A stretch of 64,000 bases of DNA, from NCBI GenBank assembly GCA_030430535.1, contig JAUIKY010000007.1, forward strand, positions 1 to 64,000. The letters are read 5' to 3'. Shown here piece by piece: positions 7,976 through 17,300 of this stretch; the stretch's first letter is position 1, and every line of letters starts with the position of its first letter. The notes below the pieces were generated by a model. It did no database searches. It was not told the origin of the DNA and was given only the letters and a program-made list of their open reading frames with translations. Made by a program: the position numbers and the translations under genes. This DNA is from Bacteroidia bacterium (GTDB lineage Bacteria; Bacteroidota; Bacteroidia; Flavobacteriales; Flavobacteriaceae).

Positions 7976-9150
7976 ACTTTACTGGTCACTAAAATTATTT
8001 TTTGCCCGTTGGCATCGGTGGTAAAAAACAAATAAATGCTTCCACCGTCTTTTACTTTGAATTTTTTTCGGATTTGCTGTACCGTTTCCGGGAAATTTCG
8101 TGTGGTAATATTTGCCTTATCAATACCCAGTTTTTTAATTTCTTTTTTGTTGTACGGCAGGTACTTTTCAATTTTAAAAACCCTTCCGGGGAAATCAACG
8201 CATCGTTCGCTGGTGTAAAGATGCGAATGCGGGTGAAGTTTAAAAACACCAATCTGGTTCGCTACCGATTGGAATCCTCCCGATTTTAAAATGGCGCTAT
8301 TGGGTTCATAAAGATAGGAAAGCGGTGGGCTATAATTTGAAACGGTATCCTTTTCGTCCTCAAAGACAAACGAAAAGAGCTCGTTGTTTTCTTTTTTTAA
8401 GTTAATGGTTTCAATGGAAATGTGTCCGTTGTAGCCTTTTTCCAAAACCCACAAAAGCTCTTTTACTTCGTTGTTTACGGCCACCACATGAATGATTTTT
8501 ACATGCTTCAATTCACCAATACCCACTGAAAAATCGAGTAACGGCGATGTTTTTATCATGATGTTTTTGGTGCGGTTAAAAAGAACATCGATATGTTTGG
8601 GTACATTGGGCAAGCAATCTTTTAAAAAGAATACTTTGCCTTTGGTGTCGTGCCGTCGCGAAGGGTCGATGTAAATCCAATCGAAATGGTTTTCCGTAGA
8701 CTTTAAATAATCAACACCATCACCATTAATAATTTTAATATGTTCAACTTTTAATTGTTGGTAATTGTGCAAAACGATGCGTGATAGTGTTTCGTCGATT
8801 TCGCAATGCACTACTGTTTCAAAGCGTTTTGAAAAGTAAAAACAGTCAACCCCAAAACCACCCGTCAGGTCGATTATGGATTTTCCAGACATCAATCTCG
8901 ATTTGTATTCAGCGGTAATTTCAGAAGAAGTTTGTTCAATATTCAACTTATTGGGGTAGTAAATATTTTCGGTGTTATACCAAGTGGGCAGTTTTTTTTC
9001 GCAACGTTTTTTAGCTTCAATCTGCTCAATAAGTTCTTTGGTTTCTATTTCAGAAAATGGTGTGCCTTTCAGTAAAATAGAAGCGACGTCAGAATTCAGA
9101 TTTTTAGATATAAATTCTTGAATTTCAGTATTTAAAATAGATTTGTTCAA
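7972..9150 (-). CDS. Class I SAM-dependent methyltransferase with THUMP-like domain
   Basis: 392 residues. The SAM-binding motif I is IIDLTGGFGVDCFYFSKRF near residue 94, followed by the acidic HCEIDE strand, and the catalytic-site motif IYIDPSRR lies near residue 159. The C-terminal part has GRVFKIEKYLPYNKKEIK and a final RNA-binding THUMP-like region. The family is common in Bacteroidetes and is presumed to modify RNA; no target is established. Translation appears to start at a TTG at 9150, six bases after the AI-2E gene stop, so it sits in a three-gene minus-strand operon. Confidence 0.88.
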   Translation of the reverse strand: MNKSILNTEIQEFISKNLNSDVASILLKGTPFSEIETKELIEQIEAKKRCEKKLPTWYNTENIYYPNKLNIEQTSSEITAEYKSRLMSGKSIIDLTGGFGVDCFYFSKRFETVVHCEIDETLSRIVLHNYQQLKVEHIKIINGDGVDYLKSTENHFDWIYIDPSRRHDTKGKVFFLKDCLPNVPKHIDVLFNRTKNIMIKTSPLLDFSVGIGELKHVKIIHVVAVNNEVKELLWVLEKGYNGHISIETINLKKENNELFSFVFEDEKDTVSNYSPPLSYLYEPNSAILKSGGFQSVANQIGVFKLHPHSHLYTSERCVDFPGRVFKIEKYLPYNKKEIKKLGIDKANITTRNFPETVQQIRKKFKVKDGGSIYLFFTTDANGQKIILVTSKV

Positions 9151-9156
9151 ATGAAA

Positions 9157-10245
9157 TTATAAATCTTTGGTCAGTTTTTTAACAATTTTATTTTCAGATA
9201 AAAAAGCCTTTAAAATCACTTTTATGGCGGTGTAGGCCGGTACGGCAATAATAAGCCCGATGACCCCAAAAAGGATGCCCGTAATCAAAATAACCAAAAA
9301 TATTTCCAACGGGTGCGACTTAACGCTTTTTGAAAAAATAATGGGCTGGCTGCCAAAATTATCGACCAATTGCCCAATGCCAAATACCAAAAGCACCCAA
9401 AAGGTTTTGGGTAGAATAACATCGCTAAAACTTTCACCAAGGTTGCTGGTCATGGTTAAAACCACCATTAAAATGCCGCCGATTAACGGTCCAACGTAAG
9501 GGATTAAATTTAATAAAGCACATAAAAAGGCGATAACAATGGCGTTATCTACACCTATAATGAGCAGCCCAATGGTGTAGATAATAAATATCACCAAAAT
9601 TTGAAGAATGAGCCCTACAAAATATCTGGATAGTAAATCTTTTATTTGTGTTGAAGAGGCTTTCCAACGGGATTCTTTATTGTCCGGGATAAAGGTGAGG
9701 ATGCCGTTTTCAAACAATCGGCTATCTTTTAAAAAGAAAAACGAAATAAACAGTACCGAAAACAGCCCAATACTAAAGCTTCCCAAACCGCTAACGATGC
9801 TGTTTAAAAAATTAGGAATTAAGGCTAAGTCTATTTTTGAAAGTAAATCGGATTCTTTTAACGATTGCTCCACATCAATATGGTACAAATCGAAATAGGT
9901 AACTATTTCGGCATAAAGGTTTTCAATATTACGCTGAAGTTCCTCAATATTTAGCAGCGAAAGGTTTTGCCCTTGTTTGATGATTAAAGGGATAAAAAGC
10001 CCGGCCAAACCAATAAAAATACTTAGCAAAACCACCATGGTAACCACAACGGCAATGGTATTTTTAAATTTTAATTTGTTTTCTGAAAATAGCACAATAG
10101 GGCGCCCAATGAGGGAAATAACGGCCGAAATGGCTATGTAACCAATAACCGACTGAACTTTATAAAGAAAAAAAAATATTAAGGCAACCCCAAACATGAT
10201 GGCGACAGCTCTTAAAATTCCGTTTGAAATGGTGTTGGAGTTCAT
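9157..10245 (-). CDS. AI-2E family transporter / UPF0118 permease
   Basis: 362 residues with about eight hydrophobic segments. The pattern is that of the AI-2E exporter family: two or three N-terminal helices, a hydrophilic stretch (about residues 100-150), then a C-terminal helical core with ALLNLIPYVGPLIGG, the conserved signature of the family, near residue 243. Some members export autoinducer-2, others act as Na+/H+ antiporters; the substrate here is unknown. It heads the operon with the THUMP-like methyltransferase and the 118-residue protein. Confidence 0.9.
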   Translation of the reverse strand: MNSNTISNGILRAVAIMFGVALIFFFLYKVQSVIGYIAISAVISLIGRPIVLFSENKLKFKNTIAVVVTMVVLLSIFIGLAGLFIPLIIKQGQNLSLLNIEELQRNIENLYAEIVTYFDLYHIDVEQSLKESDLLSKIDLALIPNFLNSIVSGLGSFSIGLFSVLFISFFFLKDSRLFENGILTFIPDNKESRWKASSTQIKDLLSRYFVGLILQILVIFIIYTIGLLIIGVDNAIVIAFLCALLNLIPYVGPLIGGILMVVLTMTSNLGESFSDVILPKTFWVLLVFGIGQLVDNFGSQPIIFSKSVKSHPLEIFLVILITGILFGVIGLIIAVPAYTAIKVILKAFLSENKIVKKLTKDL

Positions 10246-10384
10246 TTAGTAAATATAATAATTTGTCCTTAGCAAGGGAGTATCGTTGAATTAATCTTTG
10301 CATATAATGGGATAGCGTGGTACGGAGCTATCTTTTGAATATGAACAGATATGAACAAGAGGGGGTCACAATGTTAAAATGATA

Positions 10385-10882
10385 TTATAAAAGCTGTTTG
10401 GTAAGTTCGTAAAGAGCTATGTTGGTGGCTTGTACTACATTCATACTGCTGTTTTGTCCAAACATTTCGATGTGAATAACCGCATCCGATTGTTGTAAAA
10501 TAGTCTCGGAAACCCCAAAATTTTCGTCGCCTACAACAAGTGCGATGGGTTTTTCATCTGAAAAATGAAAGGTATGTATGGGGCGGCTCGAGTTGGTGAT
10601 TTCCAATGAAATGATTTGATGCCCTGTTTCTTTTAAATTTTCAACTACGGTTGAAGCCGATTTTTCAATTTCAAAATTCACCGATTTTTCGGTAGCACGA
10701 GAGGTTTTGATCATTTTGCGGCCTAACGACACTTCACCGCAAAGGATGAGTTTTTCAACACCAAATGCGTCGCAAACCCTGAAAAGGCTACCAATATTAG
10801 GAGCATTGGTAACGTTATCGCAAACCAAGGTAATCGGAAAAGTGCGTTTTGAGAATTGAGTGTTGTAGTGGGTGAGTTGCAT
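10385..10882 (-). CDS. TrmH-family RNA methyltransferase
   Basis: 165 residues, a single SPOUT domain. Motif 1 is NIGSLFRVCDAFGVEKL, motif 2 ALVVGDENFGVSETIL and motif 3 SSMNVVQATNIALYEL. The short length and absence of an N-terminal substrate-binding domain separate it from RlmB. It is the second of three SpoU-type enzymes in the window. It stands alone on the minus strand with repeat-like DNA upstream. Confidence 0.9.
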   Translation of the reverse strand: MQLTHYNTQFSKRTFPITLVCDNVTNAPNIGSLFRVCDAFGVEKLILCGEVSLGRKMIKTSRATEKSVNFEIEKSASTVVENLKETGHQIISLEITNSSRPIHTFHFSDEKPIALVVGDENFGVSETILQQSDAVIHIEMFGQNSSMNVVQATNIALYELTKQLL

Positions 10883-10889
10883 TTTTTAG

Positions 10890-10976
10890 TTATCAGTTAG
10901 CAGTATTCAGTCTCGGTATTTGGTTAAGTGTATTTTTTTCTTTGAACAAAGTTCCCCCTTTGGGGGTTAGGAGGCT
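10890..10976. repeat. Intergenic repeat-like DNA
   Basis: The gap holds a tandem-like TCAGTTAGCAGTATTCAGT stretch and a perfect CCCCCTTTGGGGG palindrome (10954-10966). Both resemble simple repeats seen between flavobacterial genes. No coding potential is visible. Confidence 0.4.
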
Positions 10977-11618
10977 TTAATTTTCAAAAGCAAACTTAAC
11001 AATATTGGCACCCATTTTCAGGGCTTTTTCACGAACCTCGGCGGGGTCGTTGTGTACTTCGGGGTCTTCCCAACCATCGCCCAAATCACTTTCGTAGGTA
11101 AAGAGCAGTGCGAGTCGGTTTTCAACAAAAATGCCCAAAGCTTGCGGACGCTTGCCATCGTGTTCGTGTATTTTAGGTAATCCGTCGGGGAACTCAAATA
11201 CCGAACTGAAAATAGGGTGATTGAGGGGCAATTCAATCAATTCCTTCTCGGGAAATACCTTTTTTAGCTCTTTGGTAATGTAGGGTTTCATGCCATAGTT
11301 ATCATCAATATGCAAAAACCCACCAGACATTAAATAATTCCGTAGATTTTCGGCATCGGTTTCACTGAAAAATACATTACCGTGCCCCGTCATGTGCAAC
11401 AACGGATACTGAAAAATATCGGTGCTGCCCGTTTCAACCGTTTCAGGTTTTGGATTTATTTTGGTATTGATGTTCTTGTTGCAAAAGGCGATAAGATTGG
11501 GCAAGGCCGTAGGGTTGCCGTACCAATCGCCGCCACCTTTATACTTTAAAACGGCCAGATTTTGGCTGAAGGAAAAAAAGGAAAATAGGAAAAAGAAAAT
11601 AGAAAAGACCTGTTTCAT
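10977..11618 (-). CDS. DUF4159 family secreted protein
   Basis: 213 residues with a signal peptide (residues 1 to about 18, ending FSQ). The mature protein carries the DUF4159 pattern: YKGGGDWYGNPTALPNL near the start, PLLHMTGHGNVFF, then GGFLHIDDNYG and a late FTYESDLGDGWEDP. The domain resembles a glutamine-amidotransferase or ThuA-like fold, and its function is unknown. It is the last gene of a minus-strand run ppi-rsmE-DUF4159, 15 bases after rsmE. Confidence 0.88.
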   Translation of the reverse strand: MKQVFSIFFFLFSFFSFSQNLAVLKYKGGGDWYGNPTALPNLIAFCNKNINTKINPKPETVETGSTDIFQYPLLHMTGHGNVFFSETDAENLRNYLMSGGFLHIDDNYGMKPYITKELKKVFPEKELIELPLNHPIFSSVFEFPDGLPKIHEHDGKRPQALGIFVENRLALLFTYESDLGDGWEDPEVHNDPAEVREKALKMGANIVKFAFEN

Positions 11619-11633
11619 ATTTCAAATGAATTA

Positions 11634-12350
11634 TTACCCATTAAAAACTTCGTTTATAAACGCCACCGAATGGCAAGCTACAATAGCGGCCGTTTCGGTG
11701 CGCAATCGGGTGTTGCCCAAAGTTACGGGAATAAAATGGTTTTTAAGGGCCGCTTCAATTTCGGTGGTTGAAAAATCACCTTCGGGGCCAATTAAAATGG
11801 TAATATGGGTGTAGGGTTTTAACTGACTTTTTAACGATTTTCTATCGGTTTCCTCGCAATGAGCAATAAACAAATCGCCCGAAAATTGTTGTTCCATAAA
11901 ACTCTTGAAAGGTATGGCATCATTCAATTTGGGCAAATAACAGTTTAGGGATTGTTTCATGGCCGATTGCAAAATGCGCTCAAAGCGTTCGGGTTTTATC
12001 ACTTTGCGTTCGCTGTGGTCGCAAATAATGGGTGTGATGGTATCGATGCCAATTTCGGTGGCTTTTTCCAAAAACCATTCGTAGCGGTCGTTCATTTTTG
12101 TGGGAGCTACGGCTAAGTGCAGTTTGTAATCTTTTTTAGGTTGAAACGTTTTCGAAATGATATTGACCAAACATTTGTTAATGTTGGGTACGGCCACCTC
12201 GGCAGTGAACAACCAACCCGCTCCGTTGGTGATTTGAAGGTTGTCACCAACCGATTTTCGGAGCACTTTTACAATGTGCCGGCTTTCGTCTTTATCGAAA
12301 GTAAAGCTGGTGGTGTTTTCTTCAATATTTGGACTATAAAAAAGTTGCAT
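11634..12350 (-). CDS. rsmE: 16S rRNA (uracil(1498)-N3)-methyltransferase RsmE
   Basis: 238 residues, the usual length. The N-terminal PUA-like domain begins with MQLFYSPNI and contains SRHIVKVLRKSVGD. The C-terminal SPOUT domain shows KMNDRYEWFLEKATEIGID, ILIGPEGDFSTTEI and VTLGNTRLRTETAAI, all typical RsmE motifs. It methylates U1498 of 16S rRNA. It starts two bases after the stop of the upstream isomerase gene, so the two are co-transcribed. Confidence 0.95.
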   Translation of the reverse strand: MQLFYSPNIEENTTSFTFDKDESRHIVKVLRKSVGDNLQITNGAGWLFTAEVAVPNINKCLVNIISKTFQPKKDYKLHLAVAPTKMNDRYEWFLEKATEIGIDTITPIICDHSERKVIKPERFERILQSAMKQSLNCYLPKLNDAIPFKSFMEQQFSGDLFIAHCEETDRKSLKSQLKPYTHITILIGPEGDFSTTEIEAALKNHFIPVTLGNTRLRTETAAIVACHSVAFINEVFNG

Positions 12351-12352
12351 GG

Positions 12353-12988
12353 TTATTTAGGTTCCACAATTTTTAAAACTTCAATTTCTGAAATGGCTTT
12401 AGGCTCGTGCGTGATGACCGCGACATAATACCAATTATTTTTCGGAATATCAATAGTAAACACTTCATTTATGGGGTGTTTGGCACTTAGTATTTCGGTT
12501 TCAAAATCGGTGTGCAAGTCGCCTTGGGCAAACCAACCCAAATCACCTCCTTTTTGTGCGTTTTGGTCCATGGAATAACGCTTGGCCAAAACATCGAAAG
12601 GAGCTCCGTTGTGGTATTTAGTAATGATTTTATCTCTTAACGCGTTAATGCTGTGGGTGTCGTATTTGGTTCCGTCCAAATAAATATACGACGCTCGGTA
12701 ATAGGTTTTCGAGGTTTTTTCAACCACTTTGTAATAGGTTTTTTCAAATTCGCCTTCGTTAACGTGGGTACCACCTTTGCCCAATTTAAAAAGGGCATTG
12801 GCCAAAATGGTTTTGTGTTTTTCTTCGTTGAAGGTGATTAATTTGTTAGCGTTTGAATTTTTTGAGGCTAAAAAATGTTCAATCTGTTCGGGTGTTTCAA
12901 GTGCGGCCAAATCGCTTTCGGTCGATGTTTGCGCTGTCAAAAATAGTGATGATAATAGTAAAAATGGGGTGAGTAATTGTTGTTTCAT
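12353..12988 (-). CDS. PpiC-type peptidyl-prolyl cis-trans isomerase
   Basis: 211 residues from the ATG at 12988; the longer frame to 13015 would add nine residues in front of the signal peptide and is unlikely. The signal peptide ends near LFLTAQ. The rotamase (parvulin) domain spans about residues 95-195, with YLDGTKYDTHSINALRDKI, FDVLAKRYSMDQNAQKGGDLGWF and FTIDIPKNNWYYVAVI. The domain folds or proofreads envelope proteins. It heads the operon with rsmE and DUF4159. Confidence 0.88.
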   Translation of the reverse strand: MKQQLLTPFLLLSSLFLTAQTSTESDLAALETPEQIEHFLASKNSNANKLITFNEEKHKTILANALFKLGKGGTHVNEGEFEKTYYKVVEKTSKTYYRASYIYLDGTKYDTHSINALRDKIITKYHNGAPFDVLAKRYSMDQNAQKGGDLGWFAQGDLHTDFETEILSAKHPINEVFTIDIPKNNWYYVAVITHEPKAISEIEVLKIVEPK

Positions 12989-13142
12989 AAAGTAGGTTTT
13001 TAAATTTATTTTCAAATTTAAACCTAATGAAGCACCAATGCTTTCAATAAAGAAGAAGTTTTTAAGAATGTATTGTTTATAACTTGGTTTTTTGCGAGAT
13101 ACTCGAACAATTTCCGCAAAATGACAATTATAATTCTGAAAA

Positions 13143-14165
13143 TTAAATCTTCAAACGTGCTGAAGCCACCACATCCTGTTTGGCAAAATCTTGTTGTAAA
13201 TATTTTAAATGCCCCACAATGGCAATCATGGCGGCATTATCGGTGGTGAATTCAAATTTGGGCACGTAGGTAGTCCATCCAAATTTTTTTTCGCCATCTT
13301 TTAAAGCTTGCCGAATTCCCGAGTTTGCCGAAACCCCTCCGCCAATGGCAATATGCTTAATGCCCGTTTCTTTTGAGGCTTTTTTCAGTTTGTCAATTAA
13401 AATGCCAATAATGGTATGCTGTATCGAGGCGCAAATATCATTGAGGTTTTCTTCAACAAAATTAGGATTGGCTTTGGTTTCCCTTTGTACAAAATACAGA
13501 ATGGCCGTTTTCAATCCGGAAAAGCTAAAGTTGAGTTCGTCCACTTTTGGTTTGGTAAATTTAAACGCTTTCGGATTGCCCAATTTTGCGCGTTTGTCTA
13601 TTTCGGGGCCAGCGGGGTAGCCTAAACCTAAAATTTTTCCGCTTTTATCGAAGGCTTCGCCCACGGCATCGTCAATGGTTTCGCCAATCACGTCCATGTC
13701 GAAGTAATCGTTCACCTTTACAATTTGGGTGTGTCCACCAGAAATAGTCATAGCCAAAAACGGAAGTGGTGGTTTTTCGTAACCTTCTTCATCAATAAAA
13801 TGCGCTAAAATATGCCCCTGCATGTGGTTGACATCAATCAGCGGAATATCCAATCCATAGGCCAACGATTTGGCAAACGAGGTGCCTACCAATAAACTGC
13901 CCATCAAACCTGGGCCGCGTGTAAAGGCAATGGCGTTAAGCTGTTCTTTGGTTATATTGGCTTTTTTAAGGGCTTGGTGCACCACCGGTACGATGTTTTG
14001 TTGGTGTGCACGAGAAGCCAATTCGGGTACCACGCCACCATATTCTTCGTGTATTTTTTGGTTGGCAATAACATTGCTTAAAATTTTGCCGTTATGCATT
14101 ACGGAAGCCGCAGTATCGTCGCAGGAAGACTCAATTCCGAGGATGTAAATATTTTGTGAAGCCAT
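13143..14165 (-). CDS. tsaD: tRNA N6-adenosine threonylcarbamoyltransferase TsaD
   Basis: 340 residues. The start IYILGIESSCDDTAASV and the metal-binding HMQGH (histidines 114 and 118) are diagnostic, as are FTRGPGLMGSLLVG, GETIDDAVGEAFDK and the C-terminal TTDNAAMIA. TsaD transfers threonylcarbamoyl to A37 of ANN-decoding tRNAs together with TsaB and TsaE, which are not in this window. It is divergent from tamB, an arrangement often seen in Bacteroidetes. Confidence 0.97.
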   Translation of the reverse strand: MASQNIYILGIESSCDDTAASVMHNGKILSNVIANQKIHEEYGGVVPELASRAHQQNIVPVVHQALKKANITKEQLNAIAFTRGPGLMGSLLVGTSFAKSLAYGLDIPLIDVNHMQGHILAHFIDEEGYEKPPLPFLAMTISGGHTQIVKVNDYFDMDVIGETIDDAVGEAFDKSGKILGLGYPAGPEIDKRAKLGNPKAFKFTKPKVDELNFSFSGLKTAILYFVQRETKANPNFVEENLNDICASIQHTIIGILIDKLKKASKETGIKHIAIGGGVSANSGIRQALKDGEKKFGWTTYVPKFEFTTDNAAMIAIVGHLKYLQQDFAKQDVVASARLKI

Positions 14166-14324
14166 TAGTAAAAATTAGGCACAATAATTGTTAATTTTGA
14201 AAACGAATATCTGTCTTTCGCATTAAGTGTATCCGTAGGTGCAAAAGTAAAAGATTCTTAACAAACTTATAAGCTTGTACGTATCAAAAAATTTCTGAAA
14301 ATACTATCGCAAATTATTGGCGTT

Positions 14325-17300
14325 TTGCTTTTGCTGTTCATCATTTTGGTGCTGGTACTTTCTATTCCCTTTGTTCAGACCAATTTAGGACGGCATGCCA
14401 CCAAACGTTTAAATGAAGAGTTTAAAACCAATATTAACATTGGTGGTATTAGCATGCAGTTTAATGGCGATGTAGAGCTAAAAAATATTTATATTGAAGA
14501 TTACAAAAAAGGTACGTTAATAAGTATTGAGGAACTGAATACCTCTATTTTAAGTTTTACCAACTTGGCCAACGGTAATTTAGTGTTTGGCGATATTGAT
14601 ATTGAGGGTTTGCTGTTCAACATAAAAACCTATAAGGGCGAACCCGAAACCAACTTAGATGTTTTTGTTAGAAAGTTTGAAAGTGATAACCCCCGGAAAG
14701 AAAAGAGTAGTTTTCTTTTGTCCTCTAGCGATGTATCGATTAACAATAGTATTTTTCTTTTGTCTGATGAAAACCGGGAAACGGTAGAGCGGCTTCATTT
14801 TGATGATCTAAACATTAACGCTACCAACTTTTTGATAAACGGCAGCGATGTGAGTGCCCGAATAAACACGTTGGCTTTTGTTGATAGCCGTGGGGTTGAG
14901 GTGAAAAACCTCATGACCAATTTCAGTTATACCTTAACCGATATGACCTTTGAGGATTTGGAGGTAAAAACACCGAATTCTATTTTAAAAGGAGATTTAA
15001 AGTTTTCATACAAAAGGGAAGATCTGCAGTTTTTTGAAGATAAGGTTCAGGTAGCGGCACGCTTTGAAGATTCTTCGGTTTTTTTGGATGAACTCAATAC
15101 TTTTTACAACGAATTTGGAAAAACCCAAACGGCACGTTTTAGCGTAAACCTTTCTGGTACGCTTAACGATTTGTTTTGCAATAATTTAAGATTAACCACC
15201 AGTTCTAGAACACAGGTTTATGGCGATATAAAATTTAAAAACTTGCTAAGCAAAGAACCGGACAATTTTTATATGGATGGTAATTTTTGGAATTTATCGT
15301 CAACATACAACGATTTAACCAGTTTGCTGCCCAATGTGCTCGGTGATGCCATTCCGTCGTCATTCAATCGTTTGGGGAAATTTACCATTGTGGGGAATTC
15401 GCAAGTAACGGCATCGACCGTTTTGGCCGATATAAAAATCGATACAGATTTGGGCTTGGTGAATTCCAATCTTAAAATCACTAAAATAAACGATATTGAC
15501 AATGCCGATTATAAGGGTAAAATTATTTTTGAAGATTTCGACTTTGGAACCTTTTTAAACGATCCCTCTGTAGGACAAGGCTCATTAAATTTTGATGTAA
15601 ACGGTAAAGGCTTTGTTGCAGAAACTATCGATACTCAGGTGAAAGGAGATATTTATGAGGTTATTTACAACAACTACAACTATAAAAATATTAAGGTAGC
15701 CGGGAATGTAATGAACAAGATTTTTGACGGAAACTTAGTGGTGAACGACAAAAATTTGAAGCTAAACTTTAACGGTCTGGTAGATTTTTCGGAAGTGGTT
15801 AAAAAATACGACTTTGAGGCCGTAGTGGATTATGCCGATTTAAATACGCTCAATTTTGTAAAACAGGATAGCATATCTGTATTGACCAGTCGAGTAAAAA
15901 TGAACATGAACAGCAGTAGCCTTGACGATGCTTACGGAAAATTAACCTTTACCAATACCGTTTATAGAAACGAGCACGATACGTATTATTTCGATAGGTT
16001 TGATATAACCTCCCGGTTTGATGGCAACATAAGGTCTGTAGAATTCAATTCGCCCGATATTATTGAAGGGAGTTTGCGCGGTAAGTTTTTTGTGAAAGAC
16101 CTAAAAAAGCTATTCGAAAACTCCATTGGTCATATTTATACCAATTACATTCCGCATAAAGTAAAAACCGACCAAAGTATCGATTTCAACTTTAAGATTT
16201 ACAATAAAATTGTTGAAGTTATTTTTCCTGATATCGAATTAGGAAAAAACACTTTCATTCGTGGTAGGGTAGAAAGTGAAGAGGAACGCTTTAAGTTCAC
16301 TTTCAAATCACCAAAAATAAAACTACTGGATTATTATGCCAATAGGATTGAGATTCAGGTGGATAATAGCAACCCGTTATTCAATACCTATGTTGAAATT
16401 GATAGTTTGGACGCTAAGTATTATCAGGTGTCCGATTTCAATCTAATCAATGTTACCGTTAACGATACACTGTTTATGCGTTCGGAATTTAATGGCGGTA
16501 AACGGGGCAACGATAGCTACAATTTAAGTTTTTATCATACCATTAACGAAAAAAACGAGTCGGTTGTTGGGTTTAAAAAATCTGATGTCACCATAAAAAA
16601 CAACAAATGGTACATCAACGAGGCACAAGACCGTTTCCATAAAATAGCCTTCGATAAAAAATTGACCAAGCTCGATATCAATAAATTTAAAATTAACCAT
16701 AAAAACGAAGAAATTAAGCTTTCGGGCTTTTTGAAGGATTCCACCCAAAAAGATATAAAACTAGATTTTACCAATGTAGATTTAGCAAAAATCACACCCG
16801 ATATCGATAGCCTATCGCTCGCCGGAAACGTAAATGGTAAGTTGGATATCCTTCAAAAAAACGGTAGTTATTTGCCCAATTCTACTATTGTAATTGATGA
16901 TTTTAAAGTAAACGATTTTTTATTGGGAGCTTTTGATGCCACCGTAACAGGAAACGAATCGCTTACCAATTATGTGGTTAACGCACATATTAAAGATGAT
17001 ACAGCAAAATCGTTCACTGCAAAAGGCGATATTAGCGTTGTGGGTAGGCAGGCCGACATAAGTGTGGCTTTAAATTTTAACGATTTTAACCTGTTGCCGC
17101 TAAACCCATTGTTGGAAGGTGTTTTAACCAATATTAGAGGAACCGTTACGGGCGATGTTAATGTGGGGGGCGATTTAAAACGCCCCGATATTGATGGCGA
17201 ATTGAATATTAAAAAAGGAGGTTTGGGCATACCGTATTTAAATGTGGATTACGATTTTAATAATAGCGCTTCGGTGACCTTAAAAGGGCAAACCTTTATT

